Made by a program: the position numbers and the translations under genes. A stretch of 64,000 nucleotides of DNA. Source: Membranipora membranacea. Taxonomy: Eukaryota; Bryozoa; Gymnolaemata; Cheilostomatida; Membraniporidae. Within the stretch, counting starts at the first letter, position 1; every line of letters starts with the position of its first letter. The stretch covers positions 8,742,001 through 8,806,000 of the forward strand of contig OU612069.1 in the NCBI GenBank assembly GCA_914767715.1, read 5' to 3'. The notes beneath the pieces are model-generated. The model ran no database searches, was not told the DNA's origin, and saw only the letters and a program-made list of their open reading frames with translations. Positions 1-14,100 of this stretch are shown one piece after another.

Positions 1-673
1 ATCTTAGAAGGTAACAATACACGCTTATGTTAGCTTAACGACTTCTTATTCTTCTTTATTTCAAAAACTCTACCACATCCTGATGATTCAATTTTCCAGC
101 ATTCTGAGTCGCCCCCGTCGGGGCGCTGGTAGCTCATCGGGTGAATTGGCCTAGAGTTCTATTTCTTGTGTTTTGTGCTGTTCTTCCTCTCAAAAACTCC
201 AAGCGAAACAATAAATTTCCACCTTAAAAATTTGCGATGCATAAGAGTCGGCTATGAGGGGACTTCACATACTCTTGTAACATTTGATAAAACTCCCATA
301 GAACGCACTCTTCATAGCAGTTTTGACTATTCACCAAGTTTGACATGGCAAGATGTATGAGTCTGTGTTTGTTTGGTACCGACAGCACAGCAGTATTATT
401 GTCCAAACTTTACAAGATCGCTGGTTGTGGCACACCATAATCGACAACATCAAACCCACTATAAGCAATAATGGAGTGCCGCCACCAACAACCTTAGAGC
501 AAGCATGTTCCAATGTGGTTTGAGTCGCCGGTGGCTCACCAGTAGAATGGGAACAACCGGACTGCAGGCATATTTGATCAACCCGGGCAGAGTTTCGGCA
601 CTCAAACGAGTGATGATAGGGAAAAATGGAGTGATATGAGTTATGTCAGGCTGTGGAAATTGGGAAATAACCT

Positions 674-761
674 AGATCAGCTCTGATCCATTTGCCTGCA
701 TGCGGCATAACCAGTGGTGGGGGAGCAACTCCAAATGCAGGCAAATGGATCAAACTTGATC
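674..761. repeat. Palindromic GATC...TTTGCCTGCAT element, copy 1
   Basis: Hairpin of about 88 bp: tgatccatttgcctgcat pairs with atgcaggcaaatggatca around a G-rich loop. Related palindromes occur at about 4830-4925 and 60060-60150. Confidence 0.7.
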
Positions 762-764
762 TCA

Positions 765-1051
765 ACAGGGTGTCCTATCCCAAACTCCCTGATCTAAAAG
801 TAACCCATTAAAATTACCCGGTATATATTATTATTTGTATATTGTCAGTAATTGACACTTGGCAAATATTGTCACATGACCAGATTTGCCAATATTCTGA
901 TTGTCTCGTAGACACATCATTGTTTACTCAATATTACGCATCACACACTGATAGATCATGTGGCAATTAGTGTAATGCTAATCAATCACAACCGAAATCA
1001 TTAGACAGGTAGATCATGCCTAAATTATTGATCAATTTTGGGACACCCTGT
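765..1051. mobile_element. Mariner-like miniature element
   Basis: Inverted ends ACAGGGTGTCC and CCAAA near the left, GGACACCCTGT at the right, about 287 bp. The ACAGGGTGTCCC end is common in Tc1/mariner elements; family assignment is inference. The left side abuts another palindrome. Confidence 0.55.
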
Positions 1052-2165
1052 ATAATATTTTAGTTTACGGCCTTAGTTTTTGTACGACCACATTGCTCTA
1101 TAAGAAACCATAAATTTGAACTAGTACAAGTTTGTTCCCGGTACAAGACTTTTGCAACAATCCTCCGCCACCACAGAGGGAACAAACCTGTTCTACTCTT
1201 GAACCAGTACACAAAAAATGAAGTCCCCATTACCCATTGTTCGATATTACTACCCATCATGTTATGTTGTTTCCTTCATATTTTGCACACAACAGAATCA
1301 CTGACTAATTTCTAAAAAAAAACGAAGAATAATTCATCAGTGATCTCAGAAATTAGTTTTTGGCGTCACATAAAAAATAATTTAGTGGCAGCATTAGAAT
1401 ATTGAATGACCATTTATTGATAATTTGACCTTGACGTCAAGACATCACTCACACAGACATCAAGTCGCGTCACCAGTATAGTAAAACTTTAACTTTGTGT
1501 ACTTAGCATTTATTGGGTATTTCCGCCTGATCAATTCTGTACTGACATCGATGAGCAAGTCAAATGTAGCTGTCAAAAGGTAACTTAGTGTATAAAGGGC
1601 ATTACAATGCTATAATATGCTACATAGACATAAACATTTATTGTATTATATTAGTACTCAGTATTTATATGTTTATGGCTACAGGTACAGCATCTCATTC
1701 TGCGCATGCTCAGCTCTGGGCATGAGCTGATCTCTGCAAAATTGAGCCTCGGAATTCCGAAGCCATCTGATTGGCTACCTGCTCTGGTGGCACACTCTCA
1801 AATGCGTGCGGAATTGTTAGAAAGAGTTATCTTCTATTGTGACTATTAGCTAAATTTGACTGGCAATTTATGCAGGGGATGTCCTATCTCCCCAGACCAA
1901 AATTGCAATCAGAACCCAGATTAAACTCATTGTTTTTGCACATGCGCAAATTCAAGTCACGCATGATACATACTTACCCTTACAACATTCTCTTTGTGGT
2001 AATGATACCCTAGTTTATCAGTGATCTACATGCCCAGTCAGATCACGAGAGTCAGTATGACAGCATCTAGCTTTGCGGAGAACACTATAATATGCCTGCA
2101 GTATAAAAATCTGGCTCCATTGCATCTCTAATGTTTTTATAGGAGAGCAGAATAATTGAGAGTTG

Positions 2166-2695
2166 AAAGATGTCATTAGATCCCTATATTGAGGATGTGT
2201 TCCATCCTAGAAGACCACAACCGAACTTCTAGACTGTGCAGCAAGCTGGAAGAAACAGAATTATTACTAGTGTTTTGTGTGAAGAGAAAACCAACAGATT
2301 TGAGATTAGAGCAAATGGTCACGAGGTGTCCAAATTCCTCTTTCTCTTACTGAGCTTGTTTTGGCTGTTGGGCGTGTTGACTTGATTTTAGTCAATCTTT
2401 AATCAAGTGCCCTCACGGCAGCAATTCAACTGCAAGTGTCCTAAAAAGAATCCCTAATTCATCTTTATCTAAAAGGCAGGCCCTGTTTATGACAAAACAG
2501 AAGATTGGGCTGCCCCTAAAGAGGGTGAAAAGGTGCCCCAAATCCTCATACTGAGAATGTGATACATCCTAGAAAGCTAGAATGCATCCTAAAGGTGAGG
2601 CCATAGAGGACCTCCTAATTGTGAGTGTGCAGCAAGCTGCCAAAAACTGAAACAGTCACAATCGCCCATTGGCAGCGCACTTTGATGTCAACTGT
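2166..2695 (+). repeat. Interspersed repeat, copies 1a and 1b
   Basis: Two related stretches (2166-2265 and 2475-2695) share gaggatgtg..catcctagaa and gtgcagcaagctg. The second has an inverted relative at 30845-31050 (gcagcttgctgcac, tgaggattcaaggt, gttttgtcataa). Confidence 0.6.
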
Positions 2696-4183
2696 GGCTC
2701 AGCACACTAAGCTACTGACTAACTAATTTGGCTACCCGACAAGCTACTTGATTTCATGTAAAGTGCAAAAAAAAGAACGGGTAACAAAGAGCATGTCATA
2801 ATGTGGTGTTGTAGATTTTAATAATTTGTTCAGCTTTTCTAGTTTGTTTATATAAAGAATTAATTCAGGGATTAGCTTAATTTTATTGAATATTTTAGTT
2901 GATTGTGTAATTATGTTTTTACTCTAAATATAGCCAAGGTTCCTAAAATTGGGCCAAACTTGTCTAGCTGGGTGAATATCTTTCTGTGCTTCATGCTCCA
3001 TATTCTTTCATACCTTGATTTCAATACTAAAAGTGGTGTACTCTACTGGTATATATTGAACTGAAGCCTGGCAGCATCAATATGGATAGTTTAATAGTAT
3101 ATCATGTGCATCATGGTCGAGACTGGAAGCTGAACTGAGGAAGAGATTGAAAATTGACTCAAAGCAAAGCCTGAGGATTCACAGCAAGATTAATATTACA
3201 CTGATTGATTCCTCGCTAATACCAATATCACAAACCTAGCCTTAGATTATCAATCCTAACAACAATCTCTCGCTTATTGATCAAATCAAGTGCCTGATGC
3301 TGTTGCTGAATCAATCAATAATGTAGATCTGAGGCTATAAGAGTGGTACCTAGAAGTCTTGATGCTTTGCATATCAGCTCTTTAGCATACAGTGTAAGCA
3401 TTCGCTGGCTAGCAGGCAGAGGTTTAAGTGTTGTTTAATAAATGGTGTGTTTCAGCCTAGAGCGTACATAACGGATTAATTGGAGACAATATGCAGTGAA
3501 GCTAGGCTAGACGATTTCAGACAATTCTTCTGCAATTCTGTGTCTTTAAACATGGGGATTGCATCAGGAAAAACAACTTAACTTCGTAACCAATAACCAA
3601 TGTAAGTACTGTGTTTTACAGTTGTTTTTACTTGGTGCATATCCGTAATATTGATGTACCCTCTCTCATTTTCTTAGCTTTTTAAAGCATTACTTCTTTG
3701 TTTGGTAAAAGTATTATTCTCAAGTCTTTACTATTTAATCCCATGTCATGTAAGAAAGAAGGCTTGCAAAATTTTAAGACTCTTTGTTATTTATTACTAA
3801 CAAGTTACTAAGTCATAGGAATTGTAAAAAAACTTGCCTAATGCGCTTCATGAAATAAGGTGAAACATGTTTCAACACCTTTTACACGGTGTCACAATAT
3901 TCATATTTACAATGAGGTGATAAAAAATTAAGATCTTTTTCATGTTTGAACTCGCTATAGCTATAGCAATAGCAAAAAAACTGGCAATTCGCAAACCATT
4001 TTCGCGTAATTTTTTATCCATGGAATGTGCCTGCACAATGCAATGGAAATCATGGTGGGATTATTTTCATTATGGTGTGTATATGAAGTAACAGGAGAGT
4101 GTCTTCCAATTTTCTGAAAATGCGTCAAGTAATGCAGGGAGCACTTCATCAAATATTTCACCTTGCTTTCTATTATGTTTATG

Positions 4184-4333
4184 CTAGTCTTAGTGCTCAC
4201 ACGGCTGCAATCCGAATTAGTGGCATTACTTTATCAAACACTCAATTCCAAAATCACACTCAACTGGTGAAATTGAGTGATTGATATGTAATGCCACTAA
4301 CTCGTAATGCAGCTGTCTGAGCGCTTTGACTAG
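4184..4333. repeat. CTAGTCTNAGTGCTC palindromic element, copy 1
   Basis: Inverted ends of about 45 bp (ctagtcttagtgctcacac ... ttagtggcattac and its inverse). The same ends recur at 17900-18071 and, less completely, at 39749-39830. Confidence 0.75.
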
Positions 4334-5260
4334 GGTAAGGCTAAAACCTAATGAAAATATATCTTTGATTTTGTCAAACCCATCAATAATAATAAAAAAC
4401 CTCAACATATGCTATGGGAGTTGCTGAACAATAGAGGTGGGCCCCACTGAGAATTCAAATAGACAAATTAACAGAATTATATCAACCCTTGTCTTTCTAC
4501 AAATCACGTCTATTGGATTAGCAGAGAAAACTCAACAATGTATTATTTATGGTGGTATGGAAAAAGCCAAGCTGTTGCTTCCTGCCGATGCATAGCCTTG
4601 TTCCACAAACGAAGACAAAAATTGGCAAAGCAAAGCTTTATCAGGGTTGGGACAAATTGAATCCGAACTGAGTATTTTTTTCATATAATATGAGTGTTGC
4701 ATAACTGTTTCTGAATCCAAACACAGTAATAAAATGTGATAAAACCACTTTTGAAGATAACAAAGGTATATACATATTCTCCTACAAATTGAAAACATTA
4801 GCATCCGGCAGCGAGTTTGTGTAAACCCAGATCAAATTTGATCCAGTTTGCCTGCTTTTGAGTTGGATCCCCTTCAATTGAGTAGGTTGATCAGTGAGGC
4901 GGGGAGCAATTCCCAATGGAAACTTGGGAATTTTATAGTGTTAAGCTTTTACACCTGGACTTTTGAAAGTTTTGATGTGCAATCAAAATATTTAAGTTGT
5001 CACTTTATCACCCATTGCCTAAGATCTAAGTGTCATTTTGTGGCAGCTTGCTTCACAATCGGGGAGCTCGTTTGAGGCCTCACACTTCTACCATGCCCTC
5101 TATCTTCTGAAGAACAACACAGTCTAAGTGTGAAGATTTAGGGCATCTTTTAAACCTCTTTAACGGCAGCCCATATGGTCTGTAAGCGCTGACTTCGGTT
5201 ACCGTTGTTATTCCTACATACTCAGCGTTATGCATTTTTGTGCCATCGATACCATTGCTT

Positions 5261-5371
5261 AGTGCATGTAAGGAGTTACTCCTTTGAGCATGCAAGGAGT
5301 TACTCCCTTGGTGCATGCAGGGAGTTACTCCTAAGTGCATGCAGGGAAAATTCTCCCTGGTGCATGCAAAG
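5261..5371. repeat. Tandem array of ~28 bp hairpin units
   Basis: Four to five units built on gtgcatgcagggagttactc, each with a self-complementary core (aaggagttactcctt, gggagttactccc). The array is open on both strands, but that reflects the repeat. Confidence 0.75.
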
Positions 5372-7899
5372 AACAAGTTCCTGTCCCAATTCCTGCCATG
5401 TCGCACACTTTAGGCATCTACATTCCTGTAATACTATCATGTTTTACAAGCAAAAACGTAATACAATATTGAACTCACCAGTGCACCAGTAATGTTTGTT
5501 CACTTCATTCAGTCAAAATTCTAGACGCAAATCTGCTATTTTTGTTCCCTTCTTCTATTGACTTTTATTAAGTTTCAATTTGTATTCAATTTCTCCCATC
5601 GAGATTTTATCTTTGAAATTGAAGTACCTATTTGGATACAACAAATTCGTTTCAATAATATTAATTACTGCAGCATAGAAAAATGTAAACAGTTCTCGGC
5701 TTGCAAGTCAAAATGAGCATCCCATTTTCTATTGTTATAATCAGGCTCAAGTCAGCACTGAGAGTATGAATAATAGCTAGATTGAAAGCTTGAGGCCAAA
5801 TTGATTACTTTGAAGCTTGGAAAGATAAAGCTTCGAGTGTACGCCATGCCAAAAATAGTGAAATACTGACTCCACTTTCATATAAGTATCATTCACTATG
5901 TTCCCCAAGGTTCGATTTTGTAAGGATTTCGGGAGTAATCGCCCCATGGAAATGGCATTAAAATCAAATTCCAATTGTGACAAACGACTTTTTGGACGCG
6001 AATATCCATACCGTGTTTATTCAACCGACTTCTTAATTGGCGCGTGGCTGAATGGTCACCCGCTTGCACACAATGCCTACAAAGGGATTATACGCGGGAG
6101 GCATTCACAGAGGGAATGAACATGTTCTAGCTCATCTATGTCTCATTCTCACCAAAAACTTATTTAGTATCTTTGTTCTTATTTCATGTTTTGGACGCTG
6201 GCAGCATGTGAGGTTTGATTACTATCTCTTACCGTTAATAAAGTCAGCATTTTTGTTTGGAGCACATTTATGGAAAGGGGAATAAGAAAACTTAGCAGGG
6301 GGCGTTTCCTATTTCACACTCCACTTCACAACCCGTAGACTTAATATGCTGTAACAAATCTGTTGAGATGTAAGACTTCCTATTCAAAAATATCACAAAT
6401 TAAAATAAAAGTTTGCTAAATTTGAAATTTTCATTCATAGCAGTCTACCTACTAGCTATTACTATTCCCATGAATAACCTTGACCTATTACCAATCCTAG
6501 GACGGTCAAAACTTTTCAAAATCATAATTTGTTACTAAGCTTTCATTAAATTTAATTTTCAACCAGTCTGATAATTATTTCAATCCAACCTTGTAGATCA
6601 CCAGTGTAATATAATATCTTAACTTAGTTGTCATTACATTTAAATTTTTATCAGTCGAACGCAGAAACGCAGAACGCTTTATAACATAACGTCATTTAAC
6701 GTAAGGGTATGGCCGCTGTCTGGACAGCTCTGCCCTCAGGCTAACATTAGACACCTTATGATATAGTTTGACAGGCTAAATGCCTCTTTCATGCCAAGTA
6801 ATAAAAGGCTACTCTTTGAGTGATTGGCGGCAGCAGTGGCAATGTGAAAGTGTGAAAACCTACATGCCATTAATTATTTATTCATTAATAAAAGGCTGTA
6901 AACATAATATTTTTCTATATTATAATCAAATAATTATAAGCCGAATAATCAAATACCACAGGAGCTGTCAGGGTGTTAACAGTTAAATAGTAGTATAATG
7001 GCGAGAATGTCAATTACCCTTATATGTGATTTACTGTTATGCTGACGCAAACAGGGACAGCGTCAAAATGTCATTATATTTATTAATCATCACAGGAACC
7101 AAGGAGTCTCCTTTCTGCAACCACTTCATTGTTGTTGCTTGAGAAATTTGAAATTTGGCTGCTGATTCAACGCCAGCTAGTGTTTGTTTCATCCAAGCTA
7201 GGCCTCTTCGGAATAACCACAAATAGTTTGCAGCGTCAGGGAAAGGAACATAGAATCATTAGCTCACACAAGCCCTATTTCCCTGGGCTAATTTGAGGGG
7301 GAGGGGCTTTAATCTGGGCAGTCAAAAACTCTTGGAACACAGACACATAGAATTGCCTTTTATCACTCAATACTCGGCTAACCCACCGTGACCTTCGTGC
7401 AACCTTAACAAGATTAACTCAGGCCCTAAACATGCGCACAATATTAGAGGCTTAGGAGATATTGTGAGGCGGGTGATACTAGGTATCTTCAGAGTCTGTT
7501 CTAACAATGATGTCTGGTTTGAAACAAGATTATTATCTGGTTTTAAGATTGAGAAGAAAAGGGTTAAATTCTAATCTTATTTCCGACTGTCTGCGATCCA
7601 ACACTTGTTATATTGCTGACGTCCTTGCACTGAATGTGCGCTGATATCGCATGATTCCTTGCTGATGTAACAGTTTTAATAAAAATTTTAATTTTCAAGA
7701 GGTGATCGGGTTGATCGTGCAAGTGCTCTCATTCCGCTAAGTAATGCGTTTGAAGGCTCTCATCACAGAATTCTCAAGTTTGACTTACAGTCACAGGTTC
7801 CTTTACCATTGGAAAGTTAACCTGCTGACTCTATCTAGGGTAAGATATAACTCAGTTGGTGAAATAATGTCCTTCTACTCTCTTAGATAAAGTCCGAAG

Positions 7900-8103
7900 A
7901 TGACATCATACAACCAGTGGATTTTCCTGGCTATACTGGTTCTTACCCAGAGCATTCACAGTGAGGGGGATACAATACTAGCCCTGTATGATGCTCTGGA
8001 GCCCGGAGGTTATGAGCAGAAGCTAGGATATGAACTCGCTGTCGAGAAATTCTCCAACCAAAGCGGCAGCAACTCTGCTGATGTTGTGTTCCACTCTTCC
8101 CAG
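7900..8103 (+). CDS. Receptor exon 1: signal peptide and start of ligand domain
   Basis: Encodes residues 1-68. It opens with a hydrophobic signal peptide (WIFLAILVLTQSIHS) and continues into the first strand and helix of the ligand domain (ALYDALEPGG, LGYELAVEKF). The donor is CAG|gtaata and the exon ends in phase 0. An upstream in-frame TAA favours this ATG. Confidence 0.85.
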
Positions 8104-11100
8104 GTAATAAATTATCATTTGATCTTAGTTGTTTAAAGCATTTATACAGAAAACATCGCACGCTTCATAAACCATAGGCAGGAGTAAAAGTTTTCATCCT
8201 TAGTGCGGGCTTTACCTCACCCCAGACTCTTGCCACATCCCCCCCACCCCCACCGACAGCCTATGGCGCTGTTTCTAGCCTCATAGCAGATTAGTCTTCA
8301 CAGTTTTGAAGAACAAAGAGAGTAGTTTGTGTATATTGCAACATATTAGATCCGTCAACCACTGCTTGTGTCGCAAAGTTACCTCCCCTGTCAGATTTAT
8401 GAGAGACAGGCTACCTCTCTATCCTAAGCGGTAGTTTATTCGTGATCATATGACCACGGAGTTTCAACCATTCAACGATATGTGCACAGATACTACTAAT
8501 ATTATTATATTGTGTAATGGCATTCGGGTTCAATGGTCTTTATTTACATTTCAATTCCCACGCATCGAATCTGAGCCACGTCAAGCCAATTTCCTGCTGC
8601 CACGATGTGGCATTTGGTGAACACAGTGGACTTCACATTTCATCATTATCTAATTTTAGGTCAAGCACCCTTTTGTTGAGTATTGGAATCTCCATTTGTG
8701 GACCTAAACGTTGGGTTAAAGTAGCGGCATCAATCATTTCGGCATCGTCAATTCAATTCATTCCTTAAATTTTGTGTTGATTAATTGATACACTGATTGG
8801 CAAGGAAATTGTTTGCATTGGACCTTATTCTATTATGTTTAGGAGATTCGTGGCTTGGGAACTGGGGATCTCTTTTTGAAATTTGATTGGCAATTAACGT
8901 AAACGAAAGGTTTATTAAGTATAAAATTCTCACTAAAATTTCAAAATTATTTTCAGCTTTCAAATCATTACCCCATGTGGATAGGCTCGATAAAAATCAA
9001 GATAATAGTCTTGGTGCATGCGATCAAACGGTTAATTTGAAGTGTTTGTATTTGGCCTCTATGTTTCATATTGCTGCTCTTGAGCGCCAAGCGATGGACA
9101 ACAGCGATGGCCAACAACGTACGAATGCCCCTTGCATAACATTGTCCATCCAGGGCTGTAGTTGTAGAAAAATTGTAGGGGAAGCGAAAATCCTTGAGGG
9201 TGTGAAGTTGGGTATTGTAAGTCCCTCCTGTGGAGTATGGGGGTAATCTCCAGCCTACACAGCGTTTTAATGATATAAATAGCAAATGAAAGTACTGAAT
9301 GAGTTGATTCTGGCATGGAACATTCACTCATTGCGTGTTTAGGCCACTCTATTCAGCGTCCCTGCCTCCCCTAGAACTACGGGCATGTCATTGCTGGGTA
9401 GGCCTACTTCAAACTAACAGCTACCAAACATGTACCAATTATTACAACCCCAGATCTGAGTGCAAGATCAATTAAAAACAGTAAGTGCACTCTTGAAAAA
9501 TGTGTATATCTACCATTTGCAGGCCCGTAGTTCTAGGGGAGGCAGGGGCGCTCTGCCTCCCTTAGAATGCTAAATGACGTGGCTTAAATACTGTAAGTGA
9601 ATATTCCATGTCAAGATCAACTCACTTCAGACTTCCATTAACTATTTAAAGACCCTAAACGCTTTGGAGGCTGAGGATTTTTGCCTCCCCTAACTTTTCT
9701 TGTAAACTACGACCCTGATTTGTACCTACTAAGGAAAAGTTGTCACTCATAGGAAGGGAAATATATCACATTGATTTTAAATATTTTGAAAATTTAAAAT
9801 CAAAATATTTTGAAAGGAAGAACAATGTGTTGGTCAGTACTAAAAGCACTTGCACTTGTTGTTGACATCACACTCGACTTTTCAGCTGTCATACAAAGTA
9901 AGAGTTAATTTTATAATAGTGGAGGAGATTAAAATCTTTATTTAATTATCTGAATTTATAAAAGGGAGGTCACTCACTTTAGGTATCTGATTTTTAATAA
10001 ATAAATATCCGCTAAACGGATAACACCCTAATGCTAACTTAGAACGTCAGCCATCGCTGAATGTTATACAACAGTCAAATATTTACCATTTGATAAATTC
10101 TGATATTATCAGATGAAAATTAATTCAGCAGAGGCTTGTTTGAAAACAACTTGTTGTTTGGCTTGTGGAATTTGAAGTGTTTCTCAACGAAGAAATCACC
10201 AAAGAGGAGTAAAATATTTGCAGGAGGAAAACTTCCTGCTTTCACACAAGCTTCGCATAGTTTTATCTTTGGCTAGCTAACATGTATTCAACGTCCCAAC
10301 TTTTTATCAACTGCCACCAGTGAAAATTGGCGCTAGCCAACATTTAATCACCCCAAACTAGCTAAACTTAACTCTAGCTAATATTTACTCCTCTGGGATA
10401 TTTCAAATCTGCCTCAATGTGGGTGTTCAACACATGATTATAAGATCTGTATTTATCCTTGATCAGAAGGGAACCAGCTGAGCCAAAATTTGTCTGTTCT
10501 GTGCGTATAAATACTACATTTTGTGGTCTCTGTGAAAATGAAGGACTACGGATGGACCACAGCAATATATAGTCTTGCAGCTAGTTCTGCAGTAATTATG
10601 CAATATTTTATCATTTATAAAATTCAGAGCACTTCTGGGTAAAAATTATGTGTAGCGTTACGGTGTGCCTCCCTTCTCATCTAAGAGCTATGAGGTATTT
10701 ATGCACCCTAGTGCTGTGCCAACCTAATAAGCTAATACTTCTATCTACTTGAGACAACTGTAAAAATTATTAAATGAAGTTATCTACTGTTATATAATGT
10801 CTCCTGACAACGGAACTATATTTATTTTGAACTTATGTGGGAAAGAATGGCAATTAAACGTATTTTGAAGTGTAAGCTTATTATGTTGGCACAGCACTAG
10901 GGCGCATAATTACCTCATAGCTCTTAGATGAGAAGGGAGGACAAATCCTAACACTACACATAATTTTTACCCACAAGTGCTCTGGATCTTCTAAATGTGA
11001 AAATATTGCATAATTACTGCAGAACTAGCTGCCAGACTATTTATTGCTGTGGTCCTTCTAAAGTCTTTAAGAAAAGAAAAATGTGCATGCTTTTGCAAAA

Positions 11101-14100
11101 AAAAGATAAAATAATTTGTACACATAACTTGACCGAGTAATTCTCTTCTCACTTTAGTGGCTTGGCGAGCCTTTTGACCTAGATAAATCTATTCGAGTAA
11201 GGAAGTCATGAGGGATGAGTAAAATACGCAAGCTGTAAACAACAGACAAGAAAGCTAATTCAAATTAATAAGCTGTATGGATAGGATTACGGTTAGGATT
11301 TGGAGTTGCTTCCCACGCATGGCACACATTATTAGACATTAATACCTAATTATTACAAAGAAGCTTTGCTACTCGTAATAAAGGCAGTGGTCATCTAGAT
11401 GGAGCTGAGCTAAAAAAATCAGTTACGTTTTTTCTTGCTTACTTCACGCCCACTTACAATTAAAGAAATCCAAGGTATGATTAGCAAAACACACCACGGG
11501 CGAAGGAATTTTATCCATAGCGATTTTCACACATCAAGACCCTATGACATTTAAGAACATGCAAACACAAAAATAAATAGTAAAGCTAATCAAGTTAATC
11601 TTCTAAAACACCATTGTCAAGGAGCCTGTTCTTTTGAAAGTTTGGTGATCTTAACTAAGGCTTGGATGTCATCGGTGATCGTCCAAACTTTAGCTTCACT
11701 GTAATTTAGATTTTGAAGCACAGATATATTTTATTGAACAATGTCACTTGTTACCAAGAGATGGCTAAGAGTGTTCACCGTTCATGTTTATGTTAGCGTG
11801 ACATTGTGTAATTACTGTTCCTACTTATCACCAAAGGCTGACTTAATACTGTGACCTAATATTGTACAGGGCCGTAGTTTTTAAAATCTGGTAGGGGAGG
11901 CGATCATCCTTCAGAGCGTGATGTAGCCAGCCTCCAAAGATTTTGAGGTATATAAATAGTAGATGAAAGACCCAAATGAGCAGACTCTGACATGGATTAT
12001 TCAATTACTGAACTTTTAGACCACTCTGTTTAACATTCTAGGGGAGACATTGCCTCCCCTAGATCTACGGGCCTGTTGTAACCCACAATTGTCTTCTTGT
12101 TAATTTAACGTGTCAATGTTGAGTAACACATCTAACCTGCCAGGCACTAGAGAACTGTAATCCTCGTACTTCTAATTTGTAGGACCAGGTTTAATCTCTT
12201 GTATCAAGCACTTGTCTTATACATAAACTGTTATTAGACAAGATATATTTGCCTATAATAATAATGCAAACACTTGTACAAAAATTATGACAGTTGTACC
12301 TTCGTACAGATTTGCCTGGTGCTAATCTCCAGGATTTGGCCCATTCCAGCCAAAGTTCGGTTTACTTTAGTAGGGCATTGTACTCCAGTATAACTACATA
12401 ACTTTATTGTAATGCAATACGGTATCACATTGGCTCCAGGTTTTTTTGTATTGGCTCACAATACAATTGCAAGCTTCTGGGTGTTGCAGCATGTTTCAAC
12501 AGTTCTGAAATATGTGGCACAAAAATCTCAAAAGGCCCTGCAGAGTACAGGACTATGTCAGCCGTATCATTCAAATTATATCTAAGGGCTACAGGATCGG
12601 TAGTAAGTCACCGCTGCCTTGACTTTTTCCTTTTTCTACTTGGGCATGATAGCAATGTGATTCCTATTCGAAAAAATTTTGTGATTAATGTCAAAGGATT
12701 TTCAGTGAATGATTGTATATGGATATTAACTGGATTATCTCCCAGTTTACATCTGAGCACATTGCTGCTTATTTAATTGATATCTAGCAATGATCTTTTT
12801 TTCATGATACCAACAAAGGCAAATATCAGCTTTTTGCCACACTGTCCTGCCAGAAAGCTCTTGAATGCACATAAAACACCCTGAAGAAAAGCATACTCGC
12901 AGGGTTTTCTAAATTCAAGACCATCATTTACACAGCTCTTTACCTTATCTTCTCTCCCACTTCAGCCAGCCAAAATTTTGTGCTAGACAACATTTCATAT
13001 CATTTCAAAACTAGATAAATTACACTCAAGCTTATAAACTCCTCATGGATAATCATTCTCTCATTGATAACCATTTCTCTGTATTTTAGTGTGGGATGGT
13101 TGAGTCTCAGATTGTACAGGATCTGATAGCGTCACGTCATGACCTTATGACCCCTGATGCTGACGGCAGGCTTGTGATTGTCGGAGGATGCTGCCAGACA
13201 TCGTACTGTCAGCACTGGTTTCCACAGGTTGGTATGCTCGGTAACAAATAAGTTTTTTAGATTAACAGGTGTTTTGGGGAGATAACTCATATTTTTATTA
13301 ATTTTCTCACAATGCATCACTATTCTGCAGTTTTTTGTGCAGGCTTGGATAAAATAAAATTTACCGTCATGGTTTCCATAAATTGCTTTAAGAGACACAT
13401 TAGCCAAACTGTGACAATAACAAGCCAACCGCACTTAAAAATTCTTGTCGTTTGTGTGGGAGGCGCCTCCTAAAAACCACCTAGCCCGATAAATCAGGCA
13501 CTGGCGACAAATTTACATTTTGGGTATGACTTATCCTAGCCTGTTATGACAAGCTTTGCTGTTGTGAGAGGGATCCTTAACGCCCGCCCCTCCCAACAAA
13601 GCCCGCTCACATATTACCTATGGTCAGATGTAACTAGGTACAAGTTCCTGACCAGTCTGCCGGCTCAGGTGAGAAATTCCTTTCCTACCAAAATCGTCAG
13701 GCCAGGTCAAAAGCTCTGTCAATCCATACATTAACTAAATTACATTATTTAACAGGAAAACATTATTGGAAGAAATCGGTTACATTACAATGTGGAGGAA
13801 ATCCTGAAAATAGTGCCATATCCAATCACTTATATAATTATTACCTGTCGTATTGGATATCTGAGCAGTCACAGGGCCGTAGATTAGAGAAAATTGTAGG
13901 GGAGGTAAAGGTCTGAGGCGAGTCCAAGCATCACCAGTAAAGTTCCTTCCCCAGCAATTTAAGGTATATAATAAGCAAATGGAAATCCCAGAGGAGCTGA
14001 TTCTGATATGGAATTATTTTGTTTAGGCCACGTTATTTAGCTTTAGTGCCTCGCTGCCTCCCCTAAAACTACGGGCCTGAGTCATATAGATACTCTGATG

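Larger units (their letters stand above)
1..7899. other. Intergenic region upstream of the receptor
   Basis: No conserved coding sequence was recognised; open frames are under 110 codons and have no domain signature. The region contains the inverted-repeat elements at 674-761, 765-1051 and 4184-4333, an interspersed repeat at 2166-2695 and the hairpin-rich tandem array at 5261-5371. The receptor promoter should lie near its right end, but I see no convincing TATA or initiator. Confidence 0.5.
8104..13089 (+). other. Receptor intron 1 (5.0 kb)
   Basis: Contains three copies of the 5-bp-TSD inverted-repeat element (9151-9387, 9520-9717, 11867-12075), the large foldback at 10540-11059 and an AGCTAACATTTACTCC-type interspersed repeat near 10200-10395. 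No exon was recognised. Confidence 0.6.

Noticed and set aside
5205-5492. Overlapping 95- and 108-codon frames on opposite strands
   Set aside because: Both are produced by the hairpin tandem repeat, whose unit lacks stops in several frames.
6040-6110. tRNA-like sequence ggcgcgtggctgaatggtca
   Set aside because: It resembles a box A, but no box B at proper spacing and no cloverleaf could be drawn.
7037-7222. Minus-strand frame resembling a helix-turn-helix (ESAAKFQISQATTMKWLQK)
   Set aside because: Only about 20 residues look like a transposase HTH; there is no catalytic region or terminal repeat nearby.
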